Assembly: GCF_041435095.1 (NCBI RefSeq)
Contig: NZ_CP108025.1
Location: 4,774,001-4,838,000, forward strand
Length of the DNA stretch: 64,000 nt
From: Kitasatospora sp. NBC_00315
GTDB taxonomy: Bacteria; Actinomycetota; Actinomycetes; Streptomycetales; Streptomycetaceae
Reading direction: 5' to 3'
Below, piece after piece: positions 1 to 8,235 of this stretch. The stretch's first letter is position 1. The number at the start of each line of letters is the position of its first letter. Below the pieces are notes generated by a model. It did not search any database. It was not told where the DNA came from and was given only the letters and a program-made list of their open reading frames with translations. The position numbers were made by a program, and so were the translations under genes.

Positions 1-1
1 G

Positions 2-862
2 GTGGACGAGGCGCTGGGGCACCCGCGGGAGCTGGCCTTCGTCGACGTCGGCGCCGGCCGGGGCGAGCTGCTGGCCGGCGTGCTGGCGGCGGTGCCGGAC
101 GCGCTGGCCGCGCGACTGCGCCCGTACGGGGTGGAGCTGGCGGCGCGGCCGCCGGGGCTGCCGGCCGGTGTGGTGTGGACGCAGACCGCGCCGGCCGGGG
201 TGTGCGGACTGCTGTTCGCCAACGAGTGGCTGGACAACGTGCCGCTCGACGTCGCGGAGGTGGACGAGGACGGCGTGCTGCGCCACGTCGAGGTCGACAC
301 CGCGAGCGGGCACGAACGGCTGGCGGAGGCGGTCGGCGGCGCCGATGAGCAGTGGGCCCGCCGGTGGTGGCCCGCGGTGGAGCCGGGCGCCCGGGTGGAG
401 CTGGGCGCCCCGCGGGACGCCGCCTGGGCGGGCGCGGTGGGCACGCTGGATCGGGGCCTGGCGGTGGCGGTGGACTACGCGCACAGCGCCGGCAGCCGCC
501 CGCTGTTCGGCACCCTCGCCGGGTTCGGCTCCGGCCGCGAGGTGCGCCCGGTGCCGGACGGCCGCTGCGACGTGACGGCGCACGTCGCGCTGGACGCGGC
601 GGCGGCCCCCGGCGTCCACAGCCTGTGGACGACGCAGCGCGAGGCCCTGCGGGCGCTCGGGGTGAGCGGCGCCCGGCCGCCGCTGGCGCTCGCGTCGAGC
701 GATCCGGTGGCCTACCTGCGGGCCCTGGGCGGCGCCGGCGAGGCGGCCGAACTGACCGATCCGGGCGGCCTCGGCGGCTTCGGCTGGCTGGCGCAGGCCG
801 TCCGCATCGCGGTACCGAGGAGCCTGGAGGGGCTCGGGGGATGGCAGACTCTGGTGCCATGA
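2..862 (+). CDS. SAM-dependent methyltransferase, MidA/NDUFAF7 family, 5' end missing
   Basis: The reading frame is open from the window edge, so the true start lies upstream; the GTG at position 2 is only the first codon seen. The visible 286 residues contain a Rossmann SAM-binding motif (VDVGAGRGELL) and the family signature NEWLDNVPLDV. These match the MidA/NDUFAF7 (Methyltransf_28) family, whose mitochondrial members methylate an arginine of the complex I 49-kDa subunit. The next gene is nuoD, the bacterial counterpart of that subunit, and the stop overlaps its start as ATGA. A NuoD-directed methyltransferase is therefore a sensible inference, but the substrate is not shown by sequence alone. 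Confidence 0.85.
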   Translation: MDEALGHPRELAFVDVGAGRGELLAGVLAAVPDALAARLRPYGVELAARPPGLPAGVVWTQTAPAGVCGLLFANEWLDNVPLDVAEVDEDGVLRHVEVDTASGHERLAEAVGGADEQWARRWWPAVEPGARVELGAPRDAAWAGAVGTLDRGLAVAVDYAHSAGSRPLFGTLAGFGSGREVRPVPDGRCDVTAHVALDAAAAPGVHSLWTTQREALRALGVSGARPPLALASSDPVAYLRALGGAGEAAELTDPGGLGGFGWLAQAVRIAVPRSLEGLGGWQTLVP

Positions 863-2022
863 GGGAGACCACGGTCGGCATCGGCGCGGGTGCGGAGAAC
901 TTTTCGGGCGAGCGGGGCACCACGGACATGGTGCTCAACATCGGTCCGCAGCACCCGTCCACGCACGGCGTGCTGCGCCTGAAACTGGTGCTGGACGGCG
1001 AGCGGATCGTGGCCGCCGAGCCGGTGATCGGCTACATGCACCGGGGCGCGGAGAAGCTCTTCGAGGCCCGCGACTACCGCCAGATCGTCATGCTGGCCAA
1101 CCGGCACGACTGGCTCTCGGCCTTCTCCAACGAGCTCGGTGTGGTGCTCGCGGTCGAGCGGATGCTCGGCATGGAGGTGCCCGAGCGGGCGGTCTGGATC
1201 CGCACCATGCTGGCCGAGCTGAACCGGGTGCTCAACCACCTGATGTTCCTCGGCTCGTACCCGCTGGAGCTGGGCGGGATCACCCCGGTCTTCCACGCCT
1301 TCCAGGGCCGCGAGGAGCTCCAGCACGTGCTGGAGGAGGCCTCCGGCGGCCGGATGCACTACATGTTCAACCGGGTCGGCGGCCTCAAGGAGGACCTGCC
1401 GGCGGGGTGGCTGGGCCGGGTCCGGGCGGCGGTGGCGGTCGTCCGCTCCCAGCTGCCGGTCTTCGAGGACCTCGTGCTCGGCAACGAGATCTTCCGGGCC
1501 CGGACCGCGGGCGTCGGCGTCCTGTCCCGGGAGCACGTGCACGCCTACGGGGTCAGCGGCCCGATCGCCCGGGCCAGTGGCGTGGACCTCGACCTGCGGC
1601 GGGACGAGCCGTACCTCGCCTACGGCGAGCTGCTGGACGTGCTGACGGTGGTCACCCGCGAGGAGGGCGACTGCCTGGCCCGCTTCGAGTGCCTGCTGGA
1701 GCAGACCGCCAACTCGCTGGACCTCGCCGACGCCTGCCTGGACAGGCTGGCGACGCTGGCCCCCGGACCGGTCAACCTGCGGCTGCCCAAGGTGCTCAAG
1801 GCACCCGAGGGGACCACCTACGCCTGGACCGAGAACCCGCTCGGCATCAACGGCTACTACCTGGTCTCGCGCGGCGACAAGACGCCCTGGCGGCTCAAGC
1901 TCCGCTCGGCCTCCTTCAACAACATCCAGGCGCTCATCGAGCTGCTGCCCGGGACGCTGGTCGCGGACATGGTGGCGATCCTGGGCTCGATGTTCTTCGT
2001 GGTCGGCGACATCGACAAGTAG
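859..2022 (+). CDS. nuoD: NADH-quinone oxidoreductase subunit D (second copy type)
   Basis: 387 residues. It is the 49-kDa-like subunit at the quinone-binding core of respiratory complex I on the inner face of the membrane. Characteristic stretches are NIGPQHPSTHGVLRL near residue 30, GYMHRGAEKLFE, LNHLMFLGSYPLELGG and NNIQALIELLPG, and the C-terminus ends in the usual VGDIDK. The chosen ATG overlaps the upstream stop; an in-frame ATG at 841 would add six residues. No other nuo genes follow, so this is a lone nuoD paired with a methyltransferase rather than part of a full nuoA-N operon. It may serve a partial or alternative complex. Confidence 0.93.
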   Translation: MRETTVGIGAGAENFSGERGTTDMVLNIGPQHPSTHGVLRLKLVLDGERIVAAEPVIGYMHRGAEKLFEARDYRQIVMLANRHDWLSAFSNELGVVLAVERMLGMEVPERAVWIRTMLAELNRVLNHLMFLGSYPLELGGITPVFHAFQGREELQHVLEEASGGRMHYMFNRVGGLKEDLPAGWLGRVRAAVAVVRSQLPVFEDLVLGNEIFRARTAGVGVLSREHVHAYGVSGPIARASGVDLDLRRDEPYLAYGELLDVLTVVTREEGDCLARFECLLEQTANSLDLADACLDRLATLAPGPVNLRLPKVLKAPEGTTYAWTENPLGINGYYLVSRGDKTPWRLKLRSASFNNIQALIELLPGTLVADMVAILGSMFFVVGDIDK

Positions 2023-2027
2023 CCGGG

Positions 2028-2059
2028 GGGCCGGCCGCACCCCGGGGCACGGCCGGCCC
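2028..2059. terminator. Bidirectional hairpin between convergent genes
   Basis: A perfect 10-bp inverted repeat (GGGCCGGCCG / CGGCCGGCCC) with a 12-nt loop lies between the stops of nuoD and the convergent gene at 2067. No T-tract follows, as is usual in this group. Confidence 0.6.
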
Positions 2060-2066
2060 GGGCGCG

Positions 2067-2987
2067 CTAGCCGTTCCCCGGCGCGCCCTTCGGCTTCTTC
2101 GGCGCCCGCGGCGGGTCGGCCGGGTGGGGTGCCACCCTGCGGTCGCCCTTGGTGGCGATCCGCTCCTCGCACAGACCGGACAGCACCGCGTACGCGTCCG
2201 CGCCCATCAGCTCGGTCAGCTCGGGACGGTAGCCGACGTAGACCGGGTCGGGCCCGTTGTGCGCCTCCGGGCTCCCGGTGCACCACCAGTGCAGGTCGTG
2301 CCCGCCCGGGCCCCAGCCGCGGCGGTCGTACTCGCCGATGGTGACCTGGAGGTAGCGGGTGTCGTCCGGGCGGTCGATCCACTCGTACGTGCGGCGCACC
2401 GGCAGCTGCCAGCAGACGTCCGGCTTGGTCTCCAGCGGCTCCTTGCCCTCCTTGAGGGCCAGGGTGTGCAGCGCGCAGCCCTCACCGCCGGGGAAGCCGG
2501 GGCGGTTGAGGAAGACGCAGGCGCCGTCGACCCGGCGGGTCTGGCGGTCGCCGTCCTCGTCGAACATGGTGATGCCGCCGTCGATCCTGATCCGGCCCTT
2601 GGCGTCGGTGCCGTGCTCGAACAGCTCCCAGGTCTCGGGGGTGAGCCGGGCGGCATGGCCCGCCACCCGCTTCTCGTCGTCCTCGTCCGAGTAGTGCGCG
2701 CCCAGCGTGCAGCAGCCGTCGGACTCGCCGCGCCCGGGGCGGATGCCGTGGCAGCCCTTGCCGAAGATGCAGCTCCAGCGGGACGTCAGCCAGGTGAGGT
2801 CGCAGCGGAAGACCTGCTCCTCGTCGGCGGGGTCGGTGAACTCGACCCAGGCCCGCGGGAAGTCGAGCGGGACCTCGGGGCGCAGGCCGGGCATCGCGAG
2901 GTCGGTCACCTTCCGGCCGGCCTTCGGTTTCCCGGACTTGGCGGGTGATTGGTGCGGAGTGTTCTTCGAGGTCTCTGCTGCTGCCAC
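2067..2987 (-). CDS. Conserved Cys-rich protein of unknown function
   Basis: 306 residues, no signal peptide or membrane segment. The first 30 residues are polar and basic. The rest holds several Cys clusters: CDLTW, SCIFGKGCHG, GCCTLGAH, GEGCALH and VCWQ. This layout suggests a metal- or cluster-binding protein, somewhat like the YkgJ-type zinc/iron-chelating proteins, but I cannot assign it to them. The GTG start at 2987 has no ribosome binding site; a TACCCT element sits 6 nt upstream, which fits a leaderless mRNA. It converges on nuoD. Function unknown. Confidence 0.75.
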   Translation of the reverse strand: MAAAETSKNTPHQSPAKSGKPKAGRKVTDLAMPGLRPEVPLDFPRAWVEFTDPADEEQVFRCDLTWLTSRWSCIFGKGCHGIRPGRGESDGCCTLGAHYSDEDDEKRVAGHAARLTPETWELFEHGTDAKGRIRIDGGITMFDEDGDRQTRRVDGACVFLNRPGFPGGEGCALHTLALKEGKEPLETKPDVCWQLPVRRTYEWIDRPDDTRYLQVTIGEYDRRGWGPGGHDLHWWCTGSPEAHNGPDPVYVGYRPELTELMGADAYAVLSGLCEERIATKGDRRVAPHPADPPRAPKKPKGAPGNG

Positions 2988-2993
2988 TCGGCA

Positions 2994-2999
2994 AGGGTA
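2994..2999 (-). promoter_or_regulatory. -10 element for leaderless gene at 2987
   Basis: TACCCT on the minus strand, 6 nt before the GTG start. With no Shine-Dalgarno sequence between them, transcription would begin at about the start codon. Confidence 0.5.
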
Positions 3000-3226
3000 G
3001 AGCCTCGGGCGGGCGTGGATCGGCCGATGAAGGTGGCTTTTACCCCGATTTCACCCTAAATCCACCGGAGCGGGCGGTTGCCCGACGTGAAGGCGGGGTG
3101 AAAAGGCGGTCCGCACCCTGCGGCGCCCGCGGCCCGGCAGCCTAGGATGGCGGCCGCCGGGGTCGTCCCGCCCGCCGCGCAGCACAGGCGCCGCCACGGG
3201 GCGCCTCCGCTAGGGGAGGTACGGGG

Positions 3227-3649
3227 ATGAGTGGCAGCAGTTACGACAACGGTGGCGGTGGCCACCGGAGTTCGGGCGCGGGAGAGCAGTTCTCGGTCAA
3301 GCCGTGGGAGATGCACGGCGAGGGGCGGGAGTTCGAGACCATCTCCAACGACTTCGCCCGGGCCGCGCTGGCCCTGGAGCAGTCGCTGGGCGGGCTCGGC
3401 ACGCCCTGGGGCACCGACGAGCCCGGCAGCGGGTTCGCCTCCGAGTACCAGGAGGCCCACCGGACGGTGCTCGGCGGCCTGAACGGCATCGCCGACGCGC
3501 TCGGGCGGATCGGCACCGGCCTGCACACGATGGCCGACTCGGTGGCCGACACCGACGCCGGGATCACGGCGGACTTCGGCCGGACCGCAACCCCCGGCGG
3601 CCCCGGCGCCGTCCGCTCCGGTGGGGCGCCCGCCGGAATGGCGCTCTGA
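3227..3649 (+). CDS. WXG100-like small secreted/ESX target protein
   Basis: 140 residues with no classical signal peptide. A predicted helical region (residues about 25-110) has a GLGTPWGTDEPG turn between two helices, the helix-turn-helix hairpin layout of WXG100/ESX proteins exported by type VII secretion, although the exact WxG triplet is relaxed to W-G. The C-terminal 20 residues are Gly/Ala/Pro-rich. A strong GGGGAGGT ribosome site precedes the ATG. It lies 60 bp before the large WXG/papain-fold protein and is probably its export partner or chaperone. Family assignment is by fold pattern and context. Confidence 0.7.
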   Translation: MSGSSYDNGGGGHRSSGAGEQFSVKPWEMHGEGREFETISNDFARAALALEQSLGGLGTPWGTDEPGSGFASEYQEAHRTVLGGLNGIADALGRIGTGLHTMADSVADTDAGITADFGRTATPGGPGAVRSGGAPAGMAL

Positions 3650-3709
3650 GAGCGCAGTTCCCGCCCGTACGCCCGTACGGCGTGATGTCACCTTCGAAGG
3701 GGGAACCGC

Positions 3710-6700
3710 GTGTCCCGGAAGCTGCCCGAGGAACTCGTCCCGGTACTGGCCCAGCTCCACCAGGCCTGGCCGCTGGCGGACGAGGACGGGCTGCGCCAGG
3801 CAGCCGCCAAGTGGCGGGAGTTCGGCGCCGAGAGCGAGCGGCTCGGGCGGCGCGGTGGCGCGTCGGCGGGCCGGGTCACCGGTGAGAACTCGGGCCGGTC
3901 GGTGGACGCCTTCGCCGACCACTGGCGGACCTTCAGCGGCAGCGGCCGGGGCCATCTCGACGACGCCCAGCACGCCGCCGACCTGATGGCCGCCGCCTTC
4001 GACACGGCGGCGCGGGCCACCGACACCTGCAAGGCGGAGCTGGTCTCGACGCTGACCGCGCTGGCCGAGGAGCTGAAGAAGGCCGACGACCAGGCGGCCG
4101 CGGTCAAGGACGCGGCGGCGAAGGCCTCGGCGGCGGCGAGCACGCAGCCCGCCAAGGGGGTGTTCGGCGCGGTGGCGCAGACCGTCGGCGCGGCGGCCGC
4201 CGGCGTGCGGGCCGCCGCCGCGGACACCGTCGCCGCCGGCGTGCGGACGGTCGCCCTGGAGGCGGCGAAACTGAAGGTGGCCGGCCTGCTGGAGGAACTC
4301 GGCCGCGCGATGAAGGCCGCGATGGGGACGGCGCTCAAGGAGCCCGCCCTGACCGCGATGGAGCGGATCGCCGCGGTGCCGGGCGCCGGCGGGAGCTCCC
4401 CGGGCGGCGACATCCGGACGCTGGCCGAAGTGGCGAACGGGACGGGCGGCCTGCCCGTCGGGCTCGCCGCCGCCGGTGTGGTCGGCGCCGACGGCAGTGG
4501 CCTGACGATGGTCGTCGACGCCGAGGGCCGGCCCGTCATCGGCGAGGACGGCAAGCCGGTGGTCGGCGTCGACGGTCTGACGGTCAAGCTGGACGCGGCC
4601 GGTCAGCCGGAACTCGGCGCGGACGGCAACCCGGTGATCGTGCGCGCCGACGGCACCGAGGTGAAGGACACGGACGGCCTGAAGCTGGTCGTCGGCAAGG
4701 ACGGCAAGCCGGTGGTCGCGGTCGAGGGCGTCACGGTCGGCCTCGACGAGAACGGCAGGCCGCAGCTGGGCCCGGACGGCCACCCCGTGCTGAACGGACC
4801 GGACGGCAGGCCGCTGGCCACCGGCGGCCCGCTCGGCGGCGCCCCCGGCGGCAGGCCGCCGCTCGGCACCGTCCTCAACGGCCTGCCGACGGACGGCCTG
4901 CTCACGGACGGGCCGGCGACGGACGGTGTTCTCGGGCCCCTGGGCGGCCACGGCAGGGGCCCCGGACCGGGCTCGGGCGAGCCCGTCGGCCTGCCCGGCG
5001 GCGGCCCGGCGGCGACCGGGCCGATCCAGATCCAGACCGGCCCGGTCGGCGTGCAGCTGGGCAGTGGTGGCGGTGGCGGTGGCGGTGGCCAGCAGGGCGG
5101 CTGGACCGGCGACGCGCCGGTGTCCCGGCCCGCGCCGGCCGGCTCCGGTCGCTCCGGCGGCTACGGCCCGGTCTCCGCGCCCGCCGGCGGCGGCTACGAC
5201 TACACCCCCGGACCGGTCGCGTCGGGCGGGGGCGGCGGGCCGGCCTCGCTGCGCACCGACTCGGTGCTCGCACCGCCCTCGGTGGATTCGGCCTCCGCCT
5301 ACGGCGCGGGCGGCGGATCCGGCGCGGGCTACTCGGGAGGTTCGGGCGGGGGCTACTCCGGCTCAGGCTACGACGGCGGTTCGGGAGGTGCTCCGGTCGG
5401 TGCCGCGAGTGGCGGGATCGGCGCGGGCGGAGGCTTCGGGGGCGGCCAGACCGGCGGTTCGGCCGGCGCCCCGGGCGGCGGGTACGGCGGCGGCGCCGTC
5501 CCGGTGAGCGGCGGGGGCGGCTTCGCCTCGGGCGGCGCGGTCGGCGGCGCCCCGGGTGGCGCGGGAGCCGGCGGCGTCGGGCCGGTCGGCGGCCAGGCAT
5601 ACGGCGCGGCCCCCGGTGCGCCCGGCGCCGGGGGCGTGGGTGGCGTCGGGGGCGCGAGCGCCGTCCCGGCGGCCGGGTCCCCGGGGTCCGGCGCGGTCGG
5701 CGGCGTCCAGCCGGGGCAGGACACCCGGCCCGGTGCCGGGGTGGGCGCCGGCTCCCGGCCGGGGGCCGTAGGCGCCCAGCCCGGCCCGGTCGGCGTCGCG
5801 CCGGTGCTCACCCCCGGACCCGGCCGCTCCGGCGGCGAGGGAGCCGGTTTCGGCGGCAACCGCCGCTTCGCCGAGCCGGTGGCCGGCGAGGGCGTCGGAT
5901 CCTGGGCCACCCCGGTCGCCACCGCCCAGGTGATGGCGATGCACATCGCGCTGGGCCGCCGGGGCCACCCCGGTGAGGAGCCGGGCGCCCCGGCGGGGAG
6001 CCGGGGCATCGCGGACAGCCGGCCCTCCGGGCTGCCCGGCGGGCTCGGGCCGGTCGACCCGGAGCACCAGGCCGAGGTGGAGCGACGGGTGCCCCGGGGG
6101 CCCGACGGCCTTCCGGTCCGTCACCCCGACCCGGCCGCCGGAGGCTGGGCCGAGGTGGTCAACGACGGCGGGTACCGCGGGCCGGGCCGGGCCAACAACG
6201 GTCTGGAGATCGCGCTCTCGGCGGTCGACACCTACAGCGGCCGGCCCACCTGCGCGGCGCCCCGGATCCCCACCGAGGGCGACGCGGGCGAGCGGGGCGG
6301 ACGCGACCGCGCCGAGCGCGAACTCGGCGCGCCCTTCCGCGACCTGGGCGACGGCGCCGGGACGTTCGAGCGGCTGGCGGGCGAGCTGCTGCCGGCCGGG
6401 CACGGCGCGCAGGCGGTGCTGCTCACCCTGGACGCGTACGGGCGCTCGCACGCCTGGAACGCCGTCAACCACCAGGGCGCGATCGTCTACCTGGACCACC
6501 AGAGCGGTTGCCGCGGCCCGGCCCCGCTGCACAGCGCGGACCACGGCCTGTGGGCGATCGCCCTCGATCCGGACGGCCGCGCGCTGGACCTCGCCGAGCA
6601 CCGGGCCCGGCCGGCGTCCCCGGCGGTGCCCCCCGCCGACCCGGCCGCCGTACCCGCCGCGCCACCCGCCGTGGCCGCCGACCCGGCCGCCGTACCCGCT

Positions 6701-6757
6701 GTGGCCGCCGACCCGGTCGCGACCAAGACCCCCAGCGCCAGGAGCACCGACTCGTGA
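3710..6757 (+). CDS. Large type VII-type effector with degenerate papain-fold (glutamine deamidase-like) C-terminus
   Basis: 1,015 residues, GTG start with GAAGGGGG upstream. Residues 1-110 form a CpnT/WXG100-like helical domain (HQAWPLADEDGLRQAA, HWRTFSG). Residues 110-220 are Ala-rich coiled coil. Residues about 260-375 hold imperfect repeats of the type DxxGxPxxGxDGxPV. A Gly-rich linker fills about 430-720. Residues about 820-960 match the Tox-PL papain-fold domain (toxin glutamine deamidase): NNGLEIALSAVDTYSGRPT, SHAWNAVNH and YLDHQSG. Family members carry Cys in the NNC motif; here it is Gly831, while His914 and Asp929 remain. An inactive enzyme is therefore predicted. The tail is Pro/Ala-rich. 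The gene overlaps its putative immunity gene by 4 bp. Confidence 0.85.
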   Translation: MSRKLPEELVPVLAQLHQAWPLADEDGLRQAAAKWREFGAESERLGRRGGASAGRVTGENSGRSVDAFADHWRTFSGSGRGHLDDAQHAADLMAAAFDTAARATDTCKAELVSTLTALAEELKKADDQAAAVKDAAAKASAAASTQPAKGVFGAVAQTVGAAAAGVRAAAADTVAAGVRTVALEAAKLKVAGLLEELGRAMKAAMGTALKEPALTAMERIAAVPGAGGSSPGGDIRTLAEVANGTGGLPVGLAAAGVVGADGSGLTMVVDAEGRPVIGEDGKPVVGVDGLTVKLDAAGQPELGADGNPVIVRADGTEVKDTDGLKLVVGKDGKPVVAVEGVTVGLDENGRPQLGPDGHPVLNGPDGRPLATGGPLGGAPGGRPPLGTVLNGLPTDGLLTDGPATDGVLGPLGGHGRGPGPGSGEPVGLPGGGPAATGPIQIQTGPVGVQLGSGGGGGGGGQQGGWTGDAPVSRPAPAGSGRSGGYGPVSAPAGGGYDYTPGPVASGGGGGPASLRTDSVLAPPSVDSASAYGAGGGSGAGYSGGSGGGYSGSGYDGGSGGAPVGAASGGIGAGGGFGGGQTGGSAGAPGGGYGGGAVPVSGGGGFASGGAVGGAPGGAGAGGVGPVGGQAYGAAPGAPGAGGVGGVGGASAVPAAGSPGSGAVGGVQPGQDTRPGAGVGAGSRPGAVGAQPGPVGVAPVLTPGPGRSGGEGAGFGGNRRFAEPVAGEGVGSWATPVATAQVMAMHIALGRRGHPGEEPGAPAGSRGIADSRPSGLPGGLGPVDPEHQAEVERRVPRGPDGLPVRHPDPAAGGWAEVVNDGGYRGPGRANNGLEIALSAVDTYSGRPTCAAPRIPTEGDAGERGGRDRAERELGAPFRDLGDGAGTFERLAGELLPAGHGAQAVLLTLDAYGRSHAWNAVNHQGAIVYLDHQSGCRGPAPLHSADHGLWAIALDPDGRALDLAEHRARPASPAVPPADPAAVPAAPPAVAADPAAVPAVAADPVATKTPSARSTDS

Positions 6758-8076
6758 CCACCCGAGCCCAGGCGATCGACGCCGCCCACCGCTGGATCAA
6801 CGGCGAGCTCCCGGGGGCCTCGGCCGAGGCCCCCACCGGCGCCCGCAAGGTGCACAGCCACGAGTTCGACCTCGGCTGGGTGCTCTGGGCCGAGCCCGCG
6901 CCCGTCCAGGTGGATCCGCTGACCGGCGAGCGCCGGGCGCCGGAGGAGATCGGCGCGGCCTGCGCCGTGGTCGACCGGGTCGACGGCGAGCTGAGCGTGT
7001 GGCCGTCCGTGCCGGTGCCCGAGGTGATCCGGCTCTACCGCGACCGGCTGGGCGCCGGCTCCTACGACCCCGCGCTGCCACCGGCGACCGGCCGGGGGAC
7101 CAGGGCCGAGCTGACCTACCTCGACGAGCTGGGCGAGCCGCGGATCCTGGCGATGCGCTCCGTGCCGGGCCTGCCGCACCCCGCGCTGCGGGCCTGGCGC
7201 CGACTCCAGGAGCAGGGCGTACGGGCCGAGGACGTCCTCGCCGTCCGGACCGACCTGCGGATCGGCGCGCTGCCCGGCGGCTACTGGGCCCATGCGCTGG
7301 CCGCCGAACTCCCCGCCGTGAGGGTCGGCTTCGAGCTGCCGTACGGCCCGCACTTCGACCACCGCGCGGCCGCCGTCCGGGCGCTGTCCGAGCCCGCCGC
7401 CGAACCGGGGCGGCCCGCCCCCGCCCGGCGCAACCGGGTGCCGTTCCCGAGGGCGGCGCCGCCGGCCCCGGCGGAGCGGGACCAGGAGCTGGCGGCCCGC
7501 CTGGAGCAGCAGTTCGGCCCGCACGGGGTGCTGCGCTTCGACCCCGCCGACGTCACCCGGGCCGACCTGCCGGAGGTGACGGCGACGGCGCTGCTGCAGG
7601 TCGGCGTGCCGGTGTCGGTCGAGGGATTCTTCGCGCTGCACCACCCGCGGCCCGACGGCATCGCGGACGGCACCCGCACCGGACCGGTGCTGCCCGTGGT
7701 GGCCGAGCACCTGGCCGAGCTGGGACGCGGCACCCGCACCACCGCCAGGGCCGCCCAGGAGCTGGTCTCGCAGCTGATGGTCGGCACCGACGGGTGGTCG
7801 CTGATCACCGTCGACACCGCCCGGGGCCAGGTCCGCGCGATCGACCCGGACTACGCCACCGCCCGGCACTGCAACGCCGATCTGACGGCCTTCGTCCGCT
7901 GCCTGTCGCTGTTCGCGGCCTGGCTGCCCGCCCTGCGCGGCCTGCAGCCGGACGCCGCCGGGCCGGCCGTCGCCGAACTCCAGTGGGGCCTGGCCGTGAT
8001 CGACCGGACGGTCTTCGACGACCCGGAGAACTGGTGGGCCGTCCTGGTCGAGCAGCTGTGGGACGGCCTGCTCTGA
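6754..8076 (+). CDS. Putative immunity protein, YrhB/SUKH-4-like
   Basis: 440 residues starting at the GTG that overlaps the effector stop (GTGA). The N-terminal 100 residues resemble the YrhB domain (AHRWINGELPG, DLGWVLWAEPA, VVDRVDGELSVWPSVP). The C-terminal 200 residues resemble the SUKH-4 immunity fold (FGPHGVLRFDP, ending LTAFVRCLSLFAAWLP and WWAVLVEQLWDG). SUKH proteins neutralise nuclease, deaminase and deamidase toxins in polymorphic toxin systems. Translational coupling to the papain-fold gene supports that role. It is cytoplasmic, with no signal or membrane segment. If the toxin domain is dead, this gene may be a relic or may guard against related strains. Confidence 0.75.
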   Translation: MTTRAQAIDAAHRWINGELPGASAEAPTGARKVHSHEFDLGWVLWAEPAPVQVDPLTGERRAPEEIGAACAVVDRVDGELSVWPSVPVPEVIRLYRDRLGAGSYDPALPPATGRGTRAELTYLDELGEPRILAMRSVPGLPHPALRAWRRLQEQGVRAEDVLAVRTDLRIGALPGGYWAHALAAELPAVRVGFELPYGPHFDHRAAAVRALSEPAAEPGRPAPARRNRVPFPRAAPPAPAERDQELAARLEQQFGPHGVLRFDPADVTRADLPEVTATALLQVGVPVSVEGFFALHHPRPDGIADGTRTGPVLPVVAEHLAELGRGTRTTARAAQELVSQLMVGTDGWSLITVDTARGQVRAIDPDYATARHCNADLTAFVRCLSLFAAWLPALRGLQPDAAGPAVAELQWGLAVIDRTVFDDPENWWAVLVEQLWDGLL

Positions 8077-8140
8077 CGGCGGGCGCCACCCGCTCCGGCG
8101 TTCGACGGTCCGTCAGCCCCGGTCGTCCGGACGCCGTCCC

Positions 8141-8178
8141 GGCCCGCCTCGGGGGCTTCCTCCGCTCCCGGGCGGGCC
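8141..8178. terminator. Weak inverted repeat after the immunity gene
   Basis: GGCCCGCC and GGCGGGCC form an 8-bp stem separated by 22 nt. It is the only terminator-like structure between the immunity gene and ppx. Confidence 0.3.
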
Positions 8179-8221
8179 GGGCAACATTCGCAGGCCAGGG
8201 CCGCTCGTCGGCGTCATCGCG

Positions 8222-8227
8222 TAGCGT
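8222..8227 (+). promoter_or_regulatory. -10 element for leaderless ppx
   Basis: TAGCGT, 8 nt before the ATG of ppx, with no ribosome binding site in between. Confidence 0.5.
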
Positions 8228-8235
8228 GGACCGTT

